Assembly (NCBI RefSeq): GCF_031834595.1
Contig: NZ_CP115541.1
Coordinates: 2,784,501-2,848,500, forward strand
Reading direction: 5' to 3'
Origin: Stenotrophomonas oahuensis
Lineage (GTDB): Bacteria; Pseudomonadota; Gammaproteobacteria; Xanthomonadales; Xanthomonadaceae
DNA: 64,000 nt
Position numbers and translations under genes: made by a program. Positions within the stretch are counted from its first letter, which is position 1. Every line of letters starts with the position of its first letter. Positions 8,807 to 16,649 of this stretch are shown one piece after another. The notes beneath the pieces are model-generated. The model was not told where the DNA came from. It did no database searches and saw only the letters and a program-made list of their open reading frames with translations.

Positions 8807-9807
8807 GTGCGTTCGGCCATGGCGGGCTTGATGCGATCCTGCAGCAGTTGCTGCAGGCCGGCCAGTTCGGGGTGGCGTGGCAGCACTTCGTCCAGGTACT
8901 GGATGAAGCGCGGGGCGTCGGCGAAGTAGTGACCCTTGCCGTCGCGGTCACGCAGACGCACGAAGATGCCGAGGATTTTCAGATGCCGCTGGATGCCCAT
9001 CCAGTCGGCGTCGCGCAGGAACTGCGGCCAGGGGCGCACGGGTAAGCCGGCGGCCAGCGCTTTGGCGTGATAGTGGGCGAGCCAGGCATCCACGCGTTCC
9101 AGCGGCCAGCTCAGGAAGGCGTCCTTGAACAGGCTGACGGGGTCGTAGGCGATGGGGCCGCGCACGAGATCCTGGAAGTCGAGCACGGCCGGTCCGCCTT
9201 CCACGGGCATCAGGTTGCGCGGCATGAAGTCGCGGTGGGTGAGCACCTGGGGTTGCTGCAGGGCGTTGTCCATCAGCCGGCGCTGGGCCAGCTGCAGGGC
9301 TTCAACTTCGCCGCAGTCGAGCTGCAGGCCGAGATGGCGCTGCAGGAACCATTCGTCGAACAGGCCGGCATCACGCTGCAGCAGCGCTTCGCCGAACACG
9401 CCGAAGTCGTCGGGTACCGGGATGGACTGCAGGCGGATCAGCTGGTCGAAGGCCGCGTCGAACCACGCGTCGGCGTTTTCGTCGGTGATGGCGCGGGCGA
9501 GGGTGGGGCCGCCGAGGTCTTCCAGCAACAGGAAGCCTTGGGCTTCGTCGCGGGCGAGCACCTTCGGCACGCGCACACCCTGCGGTTCCAGCAGGTCGTG
9601 CATGCGCAGCCACGGGTGTACGTCTTCCAGCCCGGGCGGGGAGTCCATGACGATATGGCTGCCGCCCGCGCTGGTGGCACGCCAGTAGCTGCGGAAACCG
9701 GCATCGACCGAGGCGCGGTCAAGCTGGGTGGTGTCATCGGCCAGCGCGGTGCGGGCCCAGTGCAGCCGCAGCGCGGTGCGCTGCGGGTCGGAAGCGGGAT
9801 CGTTCAT
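8803..9807 (-). CDS. amgK: N-acetylmuramate/GlcNAc anomeric kinase AmgK
   Basis: A 334-residue aminoglycoside-phosphotransferase-fold kinase. The catalytic loop is THRDFMPRNLM, the metal-binding motif is LDFQDLVRGPIAYD, and FLLLEDLGG is the hinge region. It is expected to phosphorylate MurNAc or GlcNAc at C1 and feed MurU, whose start overlaps its stop (ATGA-type, 8803-8806). ATG 9807 is clear. The pair gives the cell a route to UDP-MurNAc independent of MurA, whose gene ends at the left edge of this window. Confidence 0.88.
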   Translation of the reverse strand: MNDPASDPQRTALRLHWARTALADDTTQLDRASVDAGFRSYWRATSAGGSHIVMDSPPGLEDVHPWLRMHDLLEPQGVRVPKVLARDEAQGFLLLEDLGGPTLARAITDENADAWFDAAFDQLIRLQSIPVPDDFGVFGEALLQRDAGLFDEWFLQRHLGLQLDCGEVEALQLAQRRLMDNALQQPQVLTHRDFMPRNLMPVEGGPAVLDFQDLVRGPIAYDPVSLFKDAFLSWPLERVDAWLAHYHAKALAAGLPVRPWPQFLRDADWMGIQRHLKILGIFVRLRDRDGKGHYFADAPRFIQYLDEVLPRHPELAGLQQLLQDRIKPAMAERT

Positions 9808-9828
9808 GAAGAGTGCGTACTGAAAGGG

Positions 9829-10101
9829 TCAGCGCTTGCCGCCGCTGAAGAGGCGCAGTATGGCAAGTACGGCGATGGCACCGAGCGTGGCACCAATGAA
9901 GCCTGCCGGTTCGCCTGGAGCGTACCAGCCCATGTACTGCCCGAACCACCCGGCGACCAGTGCGCCGACGATGCCCAGCACGATGGTCAGCAGGCAGCCC
10001 ATGCGGTTGTTGCCGGGCATGAAGAAGCGCCCGAACAGGCCGACGAAGAAGCCGACCAGAATGATGTAAAGCCAGCTGGTGCTGCCGAACAGTCCGTCCA
10101 T
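9829..10101 (-). CDS. GlsB/YeaQ/YmgE family stress-response membrane protein
   Basis: A 90-residue protein of three hydrophobic segments (about 10-27, 35-57, 64-84). The motifs LVGFFVGLFGRFFMPG and GFIGATLGAIAVLAIL are those of the GlsB/YeaQ/YmgE (transglycosylase-associated) family of small inner-membrane proteins linked to stress responses. It sits 21 bases upstream of amgK on the same strand, so it may be co-transcribed. No biochemical role is established for the family. Confidence 0.85.
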   Translation of the reverse strand: MDGLFGSTSWLYIILVGFFVGLFGRFFMPGNNRMGCLLTIVLGIVGALVAGWFGQYMGWYAPGEPAGFIGATLGAIAVLAILRLFSGGKR

Positions 10102-10167
10102 CGTGCGGATTCCTGCGGAAGATGGACGCAGCCTACCAAAAGCCTGCGTCCATCCGCGTGCGCTCCC

Positions 10168-10226
10168 GTAGAGCCGGGCTTGCCCGGCTAACCGATGAAA
10201 CGCAGCCGGGCAGAGCCCGGCTCTAC
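10168..10226. repeat. Paired REP (GCCGGGC core)
   Basis: An inverted pair: GTAG at 10168-10171 opens the first palindrome (to 10189) and CTAC at 10223-10226 closes the second. The pair ends two bases before the M20 peptidase stop codon (10228-10230, minus strand). Confidence 0.83.
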
Positions 10227-10227
10227 A

Positions 10228-11721
10228 TCAGCAGCAACCATGCCCACCATGACGGGTACCGCTGTCAGCCGCCACCGGCGAACCGCTGGTCTCACCGCGC
10301 AGGCTGGCCGCATGGTGTTCGCTGATCACCTTCGACACGCAGGCGGTGACCCGCTTGCCCATCGGGATGTGCAGGAACTCGTTCGGGCCGTGCGCGTTGG
10401 AATGCGGGCCCAGCACGCCGGTGATCATGAACTGCGCACCGGGGAACTTCTCGCCCAGCATGCCCATGAACGGAATCGAGCCGCCTTCGCCCATGTACAT
10501 GGCCGGCTTGCCGAAGAAGGTCTGGCTGGCGTCATCGATGGCCTGGGTCAGCCACGGGGCCATCGCCGGTGCGTTCCAGCCGGAGGAGGCCTTCTCCAGG
10601 TCCAGCTTCACTTCCGCGCCGTTCGGCGGGTCGCGCAGCAGGGCCTGCTTGAGCAGTTCGCCACAGGCCTTGCCGTCAGCAGTCGGCGGCAGGCGCAGCG
10701 ACAGCTTCACCGCCGTATGCGGGCGCAGTACGTTGCCGGCCGAGGCCAGCGGCGGCATGCCGTCCACACCGGTCACCGACAGCGCCGGACGCCAGGTGCG
10801 GTTGAGCACCAGCTCGGACAGGTCGTCGGCCATCGGCTTGAGGCCGTCCACCAGCGGGAATTTGTCGAAAATGGCGGTATCCACCACGTCAGCCGCACGC
10901 TTGGCCTGGTCCAGGCGCTCGGCCGGGATCTCCACGTGCATGCCGTCGATCAGGATGCGCCCGGTGTTTTCGTCTTCAATGCGCGACAGCAGCTGGCGCA
11001 GCAGGCGGAAGCTGGACGGCACCACGCCGGAGGCATCACCGGAGTGCACGCCTTCGTTGAGCACCTTCACCGAGAAGTTGCCGCCGGTCAGGCCGCGCAG
11101 CGAGGTGGTGCACCACAGCTGGTCGTAGTTGGCGCAACCGGAGTCCAGGCACACCACCAGCGACGGCTTGCCGATGCGGTCGGCCAGGTGGTCCACATAC
11201 GCCGGCAGGTCGTAGCTGCCCGATTCCTCGCAGGCTTCGATCAGCACCACGCAGCGTGCGTGCGGCAGGCCCTGTTCCTGCAGCGCCAGCACGGCGGCCA
11301 GCGAACCGAAGATGGCATAGCCGTCATCCGCGCCGCCGCGACCGTACAGCTTGTCGCCACGCAGCACCGGCACCCACGGGCCGAGGTCGTCGTCCCAGCC
11401 GGTCATTTCCGGCTGCTTGTCCAGATGGCCGTACAGCAGGATGGTGTCATCGCCGGTTTCCGGACCGGTGGCCGGAATTTCCAGCAGGATCAGCGGGGTA
11501 CGGCCTTCCAGACGCACCACTTCCACCTGCAGCCCCGGCAGCTTCTGGGCCTTGGCCCAGTTCTCCATCAGGGTCACCGCCTGTTCCATGTAGCCATTGG
11601 CCACCCAATTGGCGTCGAACATCGGCGATTTGTTGGGAATGCGGATGTATTCGACCAATTGCGGGACGATCTCGTTGTCCCACTTGTCACTGACGTATTG
11701 GCCGAGTTTGGCGCTGTCCAT
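10228..11721 (-). CDS. M20 family metallopeptidase
   Basis: A 497-residue cytoplasmic dizinc peptidase (no signal peptide). Metal ligands visible are H99 in LLYGHLDKQP, D132 in YGRGGADDGYA, E165/E166 in EACEESGS and a late His in GPHSNAHGPNEF. This spacing fits M20 dipeptidases of the CNDP type. The substrate is unknown. A GGAG lies before ATG 11721. About 50 bases upstream is a 20-bp palindrome that may control this gene or the divergent comEA-like gene. Confidence 0.87.
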   Translation of the reverse strand: MDSAKLGQYVSDKWDNEIVPQLVEYIRIPNKSPMFDANWVANGYMEQAVTLMENWAKAQKLPGLQVEVVRLEGRTPLILLEIPATGPETGDDTILLYGHLDKQPEMTGWDDDLGPWVPVLRGDKLYGRGGADDGYAIFGSLAAVLALQEQGLPHARCVVLIEACEESGSYDLPAYVDHLADRIGKPSLVVCLDSGCANYDQLWCTTSLRGLTGGNFSVKVLNEGVHSGDASGVVPSSFRLLRQLLSRIEDENTGRILIDGMHVEIPAERLDQAKRAADVVDTAIFDKFPLVDGLKPMADDLSELVLNRTWRPALSVTGVDGMPPLASAGNVLRPHTAVKLSLRLPPTADGKACGELLKQALLRDPPNGAEVKLDLEKASSGWNAPAMAPWLTQAIDDASQTFFGKPAMYMGEGGSIPFMGMLGEKFPGAQFMITGVLGPHSNAHGPNEFLHIPMGKRVTACVSKVISEHHAASLRGETSGSPVAADSGTRHGGHGCC

Positions 11722-11772
11722 CTGAAGCTCCGAATGCTTGGGTCTAGTCCGCCCATTCTACGCCTGCTGCCC

Positions 11773-11792
11773 GTGTAGGAATTTTCCTACAC
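11773..11792. promoter_or_regulatory. Palindrome GTGTAGGAATTTTCCTACAC
   Basis: Nine-base perfect arms (GTGTAGGAA/TTCCTACAC) around TT, in the divergent intergenic region between the M20 peptidase (start 11721) and the comEA-like gene (start 11923). The symmetry and position suggest an operator; the binding protein is unknown. It is not a REP, having neither the GTAG end nor a REP core. Confidence 0.5.
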
Positions 11793-11922
11793 CACATCGG
11801 GTATTTGGCCGGCTGTGTGAAGGCGATGTGGACGATAGGATGGCTGCATGTGGCGGGGCACACTCGCAGCACCGACGGGATAAGCCGGTTGCTACCGGTG
11901 CCGGGCCACAGGGAGCTACACG

Positions 11923-12252
11923 GTGGGGCTTTGGAAGTCGTGTAACGCACTCGTGCTGGGGCTGTTGTTGAGCTTCGCTGCCTGGACGGCAGAGCGGATC
12001 AACATCAATACCGCCGATGCGGCGGCGCTGGAACAGGGATTGACGAATGTCGGGCCGGTCAAGGCCCAGGCGATCGTCACATACCGGCGCCAACACGGTC
12101 CCTTCCTGCGGGTCGAGGATCTGACCCGGGTGAAGGGGATAGGGACAGCAACAGTCGAACGGAACCGACAGCGGATGACGGTGGGCACCAGGCAGGCACC
12201 CACAGCGGCACCGTCCAGGCAGGACGTGCCGGCACCCGTACCAAGGCGCTGA
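11923..12252 (+). CDS. ComEA-like helix-hairpin-helix protein
   Basis: A 109-residue protein with an N-terminal hydrophobic signal or anchor (about 6-20). It then carries the ComEA-type double HhH: ININTADAAALEQGLTNVG and FLRVEDLTRVKGIGTATVE. Such proteins bind DNA in the periplasm, in ComEA during transformation. A proline/alanine-rich tail ends the protein. The start is GTG 11923 with AGGGAG eight bases before it. It runs directly into the GGA-rich RNA-like segment that follows, so its mRNA may carry that segment as a 3' UTR. Confidence 0.82.
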   Translation: MGLWKSCNALVLGLLLSFAAWTAERININTADAAALEQGLTNVGPVKAQAIVTYRRQHGPFLRVEDLTRVKGIGTATVERNRQRMTVGTRQAPTAAPSRQDVPAPVPRR

Positions 12253-12566
12253 CGTAGGGGATTACGAGGGGATTGGTCGCGACAGGCAGGACGCCCGTCA
12301 ACGGTGGTTGCGGCAGGATGCCGCAGTCGTCCCGACAGCCGCACGGACGAGGCACGCAAGGATGCTGCGACCAGGGAATGGCGCGGTTCCACCGGGAAGG
12401 TGGTTCCAGACCCGGGAAGGGTTATTGGCGGATATACGGCCGAGTGCAGGGAGCATGGCCGGCACCCATTCTGGGCAGGATGCACAGGGGGAAGGCGGGA
12501 AGCCGACACGGATGTACCTGATTGCCCGGTCTACACAGGATGTGTGGCCGGGCAATTTTGTTTTTG
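12253..12566 (+). ncRNA. Candidate CsrB/Rsm-type sponge RNA (GGA-rich hairpin array)
   Basis: Sixteen GGA motifs lie between 12259 and 12540. At least eight sit in five-base loops of short perfect stems. Loops and positions: AGGAC 12288-12292, AGGAT 12315-12319, GGGAA 12374-12378, 12394-12398, 12414-12418 and 12497-12501, AGGGA 12448-12452, AGGAT 12537-12541; weaker ones are near 12359, 12477 and 12509. The array ends in an intrinsic terminator. CsrA/RsmA proteins bind exactly such loops, and CsrB, RsmY and RsmZ RNAs are built this way. The 5' end is not defined: it may start just after the comEA-like stop codon or within that gene. No open reading frame here is convincing. Confidence 0.72.
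12521..12566 (+). terminator. Intrinsic terminator of the GGA-rich RNA
   Basis: A perfect 9-bp stem (ATTGCCCGG 12521-12529, CCGGGCAAT 12548-12556) encloses an inner ACAC-AGGAT-GTGT hairpin and is followed by TTTTGTTTTT. The inner hairpin itself presents an AGGAT loop. Confidence 0.88.
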
Positions 12567-12579
12567 GCGACAACGCCGC

Positions 12580-12603
12580 GTAGCGACGCGCCATGCGCGT
12601 CGC
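12580..12603 (+). repeat. REP (GCGACGCGCCATGCGCGTCGC core)
   Basis: A GTAG-led palindrome between the sponge-RNA terminator and the L,D-transpeptidase gene; a CATG-centred core variant like that at 62726. Confidence 0.75.
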
Positions 12604-12650
12604 GGACGGTGGGCGTGCTAGCGTGGCATCAGCCCTCAAGGATCGACCCG

Positions 12651-13694
12651 ATGATTGCACGCCGCACGTTTATCAACGCCTCGATGGGAATTCTCGCGCT
12701 CGCCGCCGCACCGGCCTGGGCCGCTGCGCCGGCCTCCACTGAAACCCCGCGCGGCCCCACCGACCTCAAGCCCGGTGAGTTCCTCTGGCACCCCGAAATT
12801 TCCCCGGCCGGCCCGATCGTGCTGGTGGTCAGCCTCGATGAGCAGCGTGCCTACGTCTATCGCAACGGTATCGCCATTGGCCTGAGCACGATCAGCTCGG
12901 GCAAACCCGGCCATGAAACCCCGACCGGTGTATTCACCATTCTGCAGAAGGACAAGGACCACAAGTCCAACCTCTACAACAGTGCGCCGATGCCCTACAT
13001 GCAGCGCCTGACCTGGGACGGCATCGCCCTGCATGGCGGCAACCTGCCCGGTCATCCGGCCTCGCACGGGTGCGTGCGCCTGCCGCAGGCATTCGCACAA
13101 AAGCTGTTCGGTGAAACCAAGCGCGGCGACACCGTGGTGGTGGCCGACGCCAAGAGCGCGCCGATGAGCCTGGCGTACCCGGCGGTGCTGGCACCGGTGA
13201 ACAGCATCGGCAAGCCGTTGCCGGAAACCACCGATGCGCCGGATCACTACTGGAATGACGCGGCCGCGCCGAGTGGGCAGGTCGGCATTCTGGTCAGCCT
13301 GCACGACCAGCGCCTGTACGTGCTGCGCGATGGCGTGCTGATCGGTGAGTCGCGGCTGCAGGCCAAGGCGTTGCCTGCGTTCGAGGGCACCACGCTGTTC
13401 GTGATGCAGCAGGGCTTTGCGGAAACGCCCAGCCCGCTGGATGCCACCCAGAAACTGCACCGCTGGACTGCATACCCGCTGCTGGGCCAGAGCGCTGGCA
13501 ATGCCAGCCCGGACCTGCTGGCCACGCCCAGCCTGCCGATGGCGCTGCCGCCGGCGTTTGCCGAGCAGCTGTACAAGGCGCTGGTGCCCGGGACCACGCT
13601 GCTGGTGACCAGCCTGCCGGCGGTGCGCCCGGTGGCGGATGAACAGAACCTGCAGCCGGTGTTGGAATCCGACGCGGGCGCGCCGACGTTGTAG
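12651..13694 (+). CDS. L,D-transpeptidase (YkuD family), exported
   Basis: A 347-residue protein. The YkuD catalytic motif is ALHGGNLPGHPASHGCVRLP, with H128 and nucleophile C141. YkuD enzymes cross-link peptidoglycan stems 3-3 or attach proteins to them in the periplasm. The N-terminus IARRTFINASMGILALAA has an RRxFI pattern, so Tat export is possible. A second, degenerate YkuD-like half (ILVSLHDQRLYVLRDGVLIG, about 220-330) lacks a SHGC motif. ATG 12651 has AAGGA eight bases upstream. The next gene, also transpeptidase-like, begins three bases after the stop. Confidence 0.9.
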   Translation: MIARRTFINASMGILALAAAPAWAAAPASTETPRGPTDLKPGEFLWHPEISPAGPIVLVVSLDEQRAYVYRNGIAIGLSTISSGKPGHETPTGVFTILQKDKDHKSNLYNSAPMPYMQRLTWDGIALHGGNLPGHPASHGCVRLPQAFAQKLFGETKRGDTVVVADAKSAPMSLAYPAVLAPVNSIGKPLPETTDAPDHYWNDAAAPSGQVGILVSLHDQRLYVLRDGVLIGESRLQAKALPAFEGTTLFVMQQGFAETPSPLDATQKLHRWTAYPLLGQSAGNASPDLLATPSLPMALPPAFAEQLYKALVPGTTLLVTSLPAVRPVADEQNLQPVLESDAGAPTL

Positions 13695-13696
13695 GG

Positions 13697-14380
13697 ATGT
13701 CATTGCGCCTGCTGACGACGTTGCTGATTGGACTGGCCCTTACCGGGCCAGCAGCCGGGCAGAGCCCGGCTCTACTGGCAGAGGCGCTTGCACGGGCCGC
13801 GCCGGCGGCCGATCGCAAGGTGCTGCAGTTGGCGACGGCGGCGCTGCAATGTGCTCAGCGCCAGCCCAATTCCGCGGTTGATCCCACCCGTCTGGCGGTG
13901 ATCGACTACTCGCGCCCGTCCACAGAACAGCGCCTGTGGGTGTTCGATGTCACCCAGCAGAAGCTGCTCTACCAGGAGTGGGTGGCACATGGGCGTAACA
14001 GCGGCAGCAACCGCACCGAGCGCTTCTCCAACCGCGACGGCAGCTTCATGTCCAGCCTCGGCGGCTTTACCGCCCGGGAAACCTACATGGGCGGAAACGG
14101 TTACTCGCTGCGCCTGGATGGGTTGGAGCCGGGGTTCAATGACAACGCGCGCGACCGCGCCATCGTCATGCACGGCGCACCCTACGTGAATCCCTCCGTT
14201 GCGCAGCTGCAGGGACGGCTCGGCCGCAGCCTGGGTTGCCCGGCGGTGCGCCTGACCGTGGCCAAGCCGTTGATCAACAGCCTGCGCGGCGGGGCGTTCG
14301 TGTTTGCCTACTACCCGGATAAGGAATGGCTGGAGCATTCGCGCCTGCTGGCTCCCGATTGCGGCGGCCGCCCCGGTTGA
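13697..14380 (+). CDS. Murein L,D-transpeptidase catalytic domain family protein
   Basis: A 227-residue exported protein with signal peptide MSLRLLTTLLIGLALTGPAAG. The segment IVMHGAPYVNPSVAQLQG followed by GRSLGCPAVRL supplies the His and the S-x-G-C-P-A Cys motif of the YkuD-like murein L,D-transpeptidase catalytic family. It is likely co-transcribed with the L,D-transpeptidase just upstream (two-base gap). Oddly, codons at the end of the signal peptide are made of a REP palindrome (13753-13775), read as GQSPALL. Confidence 0.82.
   Translation: MSLRLLTTLLIGLALTGPAAGQSPALLAEALARAAPAADRKVLQLATAALQCAQRQPNSAVDPTRLAVIDYSRPSTEQRLWVFDVTQQKLLYQEWVAHGRNSGSNRTERFSNRDGSFMSSLGGFTARETYMGGNGYSLRLDGLEPGFNDNARDRAIVMHGAPYVNPSVAQLQGRLGRSLGCPAVRLTVAKPLINSLRGGAFVFAYYPDKEWLEHSRLLAPDCGGRPG
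13753..13775 (-). repeat. REP inside a coding sequence
   Basis: A GCCGGGC-core REP ending in CTAC (13772-13775). The same core occurs in intergenic copies at 10204-10226 and 48616-48638. Here it lies within codons about 19-27 of the transpeptidase-like gene and keeps the frame open. Confidence 0.85.
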
Positions 14381-14405
14381 GTGCGTGCTGCGGCACAATG
14401 GCCGC

Positions 14406-15002
14406 ATGAGCGAATCTTCCGTGCTGGGCGCGAGCACCCGCGTCATTCCTTCGTTTGAATACCGCCGCGAGCGCTGGCGCAACGGCCTGGGCTGGACGCG
14501 GGAGATTCTGCGCGTGCCGGACAGCGAGGACTGGCAGGTGCGACTGTCGATTGCGGAGATTGAACAGGACGCGGCGTTCTCTGCGTTCCCGGGAGTAGAG
14601 CGCGAACTGGTGCTGCTACGCGGGGAGGGGGTGCGGTTGCGCTTCGCCGATGGGCGTGTGCATACGTTGTTGCCGCCGCATGATCGAGTGCGATTTGCCG
14701 GTGAGGAGGCCATAACCGGCGAGCTGATCGATGGGGTGACCCATGATTTCAATCTGATGTGGAAGCGCGATGCGCTGCGTGCGGAGCTGCTGCATCGGCC
14801 GCTGGTGGGCAGCATGTTCTTCTTCACCGAGCCGGGGACGGCGTGGGCGGTGCATCTGCTGGCCGGGCAGGCGGAGTTTGAAGGTGAGGACGGCCTGCCG
14901 GCGATGGCGGCGGGGGATACCGCGTGGTTGGCAGCGGGGGAGCGTCGGCGCTATGCGTTGAGTGGGGGCGGGGAGTTGTTGGCGATCCGGTTGGATGCGT
15001 AG
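14406..15002 (+). CDS. HutD/Ves family protein
   Basis: A 198-residue cupin-like protein. Matching stretches are YRRERWRNGLGWTREI near the start, LLPPHDRVRFAGE and GVTHDFNLMWKRD in the middle. The family includes HutD of histidine utilisation and E. coli Ves; no hut genes are nearby, so a link to histidine is not supported here. ATG 14406 follows a 25-base gap from the transpeptidase. The TAG stop (15000-15002) lies inside the GTAG end of a REP. Confidence 0.82.
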   Translation: MSESSVLGASTRVIPSFEYRRERWRNGLGWTREILRVPDSEDWQVRLSIAEIEQDAAFSAFPGVERELVLLRGEGVRLRFADGRVHTLLPPHDRVRFAGEEAITGELIDGVTHDFNLMWKRDALRAELLHRPLVGSMFFFTEPGTAWAVHLLAGQAEFEGEDGLPAMAAGDTAWLAAGERRRYALSGGGELLAIRLDA

Positions 15003-15057
15003 AGCGGGGCTTGCCCCGCTGCCGGGATGCCGGTTTGCCGGGCAAGCCCGGCACTAC
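14999..15057. repeat. Paired REP between hutD-like and flavoreductase genes
   Basis: An inverted pair with GCGGGGC and GCCGGGC cores. The first GTAG (14999-15002) contains the hutD-like stop codon. The second ends in CTAC (15054-15057), touching the stop of the convergent flavoreductase gene, which is followed by a second in-frame TAG. Confidence 0.85.
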
Positions 15058-16649
15058 TAGTAGACGTCGCGCCGATAACGCCCGGCGATGATCAACGCTT
15101 CCTTGCCCTCGCGCCCAAGTGCCTGCTCGATCACCGCGTCCACGGCCGGTGCCATGCCCTGCAAACTGCCGCACACCAGAATCGTCGCCCCTTCCCGCAC
15201 CCACTGCCGCAGCGTGTCCAGCTGCGCGGCCAGCCGATCCTGCACATAGCGATGTTCACCACCATCACGACTGAACACCGCATCCAGCGGCGCGATGAAA
15301 CCTTCGCGCTGCCAGCGCAGCAAGTCGTCGCCAAAATGGAAATCATGCGCGGCGGTGCGCTCGCCAAACAGCAGCCAGTTGCTTTGCGCACCGGCGTCCA
15401 CCCGCGCCTGCAGGTGGGCGCGCAGGCCGGCGATGCCGGTGCCGTTGCCGATCAGAATCAACGGTGCATCCTGCGGCGGCGCATGGAAGTTCGGATTGGA
15501 GCGGAAGCGCAGGTCAATGCGTCCACCCGGTTCGGCGTAGTCGCACAACCAGCCACTGCCCAGCCCCGGCGTGCCATCCGGGCGCAGCAGGCGGCGCAGC
15601 AGCAGCGTGACCTGGCCTTCTGCGGCGGTGCTGGCGATGGAGTACTCGCGATGCGGCAGCGGCTTCAGCGAGGCCACCAGCGCCGCATCATCCGCCGGGA
15701 CCGACTCGGGCAGTTGCGGTAGATGTGAGCGGGCGAGGTGCGTGCGCAATGGCTCGCCCTCGATCAGTCGTGCGCCGTCGCGGCCGTGGGTCTGCAGCCA
15801 CGCATCGACCTCGGCCGGTGCATGCTGCGGGCCGATCTCGACAACGTCGCCGGCCTGCCAAGCGGTCAGCACACCGTCTGCGGGCACCAGATCAACCCGC
15901 CAGGTGGCGGCGCCGGGGCTGCCGACATTGACCTGTCCGCGGTGCACCAACGTCCATGGCTGGTATTGCGCCGGGGCCCAGTCCGGCAGTTCGGTCGGGT
16001 TGCCACCCAGCTGGCCCAGCAACTGCTGCCAGTGGCGCAGCGCGGCCGGGTCGGCGTTGTCTACTTCAACGGTATCGAACAGCGGGTGTGCACCGTGCTT
16101 GCGCAGCCATGCATCCAGCTGGTGACCGAACCCGCAGAAGTGGCCGTAACTGCGATCGCCCAGCGCCAGCACGCCGTAGTGCAGATCAGGCAGCTTCAAC
16201 GACTGTGGCATCACCCTGCGCAGGAACGGCAGCGCATGGTCCGGTGCGTCACCCTCGCCGGTGGTGCTGGCAATGAACAGCACGCGCGTGCTGGATTGAA
16301 GCAGTTCTGCGTCCACCTGGTGCAGGCCGCGCAGCCGTACCGACAAGCCGGCTGCGCGCAGGGCTTCAGCGCTGCGTTCGGCCAGCTGCTGGGCAAAACC
16401 AGTCTGGCTGGCCCAGACAAGCAGCAGGGCATCGCTGCCGGCGGTGGCGTCGTCGCGCGTGCGCCCGCGCCACCACAGCCAGCCGCAGAAGGCCGCATAG
16501 GCAAGCAGACTGCCGGCGGCCCAGCGCCAGTGCGAGGCCAGTGGCGCTGCCAGCCACCACGGCTCGGCCAGGTGCAGCTGCAGCAGCAGCAATGCCAGAA
16601 CTACGAGCAGCACGCCGACGGCGATATTGCCCAGTACGGCGCGGCTCAC
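15057..16649 (-). CDS. Membrane-anchored diflavin reductase (sulfite-reductase-alpha-like)
   Basis: A 530-residue protein with two N-terminal membrane segments (about 7-27 and 42-60). A flavodoxin domain follows: LLVWASQTGFAQQLAE, STTGEGDAPDHALPF, LALGDRSYGHFCGFG. An FNR-type FAD/NADPH module ends it: HREYSIASTAAEG, IGNGTGIAGLRAHL, WLLFGERTAAHDFHFG, LVCGSLQGMAPAVDAV. It should pass electrons from NADPH through FAD and FMN to the membrane. It overlaps apbE and belongs with DUF4198, DUF2271, PepSY and the receptor, consistent with reductive iron release. Not a true CysJ: no cysI is present and the anchor is atypical. Confidence 0.85.
   Translation of the reverse strand: MSRAVLGNIAVGVLLVVLALLLLQLHLAEPWWLAAPLASHWRWAAGSLLAYAAFCGWLWWRGRTRDDATAGSDALLLVWASQTGFAQQLAERSAEALRAAGLSVRLRGLHQVDAELLQSSTRVLFIASTTGEGDAPDHALPFLRRVMPQSLKLPDLHYGVLALGDRSYGHFCGFGHQLDAWLRKHGAHPLFDTVEVDNADPAALRHWQQLLGQLGGNPTELPDWAPAQYQPWTLVHRGQVNVGSPGAATWRVDLVPADGVLTAWQAGDVVEIGPQHAPAEVDAWLQTHGRDGARLIEGEPLRTHLARSHLPQLPESVPADDAALVASLKPLPHREYSIASTAAEGQVTLLLRRLLRPDGTPGLGSGWLCDYAEPGGRIDLRFRSNPNFHAPPQDAPLILIGNGTGIAGLRAHLQARVDAGAQSNWLLFGERTAAHDFHFGDDLLRWQREGFIAPLDAVFSRDGGEHRYVQDRLAAQLDTLRQWVREGATILVCGSLQGMAPAVDAVIEQALGREGKEALIIAGRYRRDVY

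Noticed and set aside
12253..12566. Short ORFs, or rnpB/tmRNA, in the GGA-rich segment
   Set aside because: The ORFs overlap in several frames with no ribosome sites or family features. RNase P and tmRNA signatures (conserved core motifs, tRNA-like ends) are absent, whereas the GGA-loop array is consistent throughout.
15057..16649. Calling the diflavin reductase CysJ (assimilatory sulfite reductase)
   Set aside because: It has two N-terminal membrane helices, no cysI partner, and sits in an ApbE/PepSY iron cluster.
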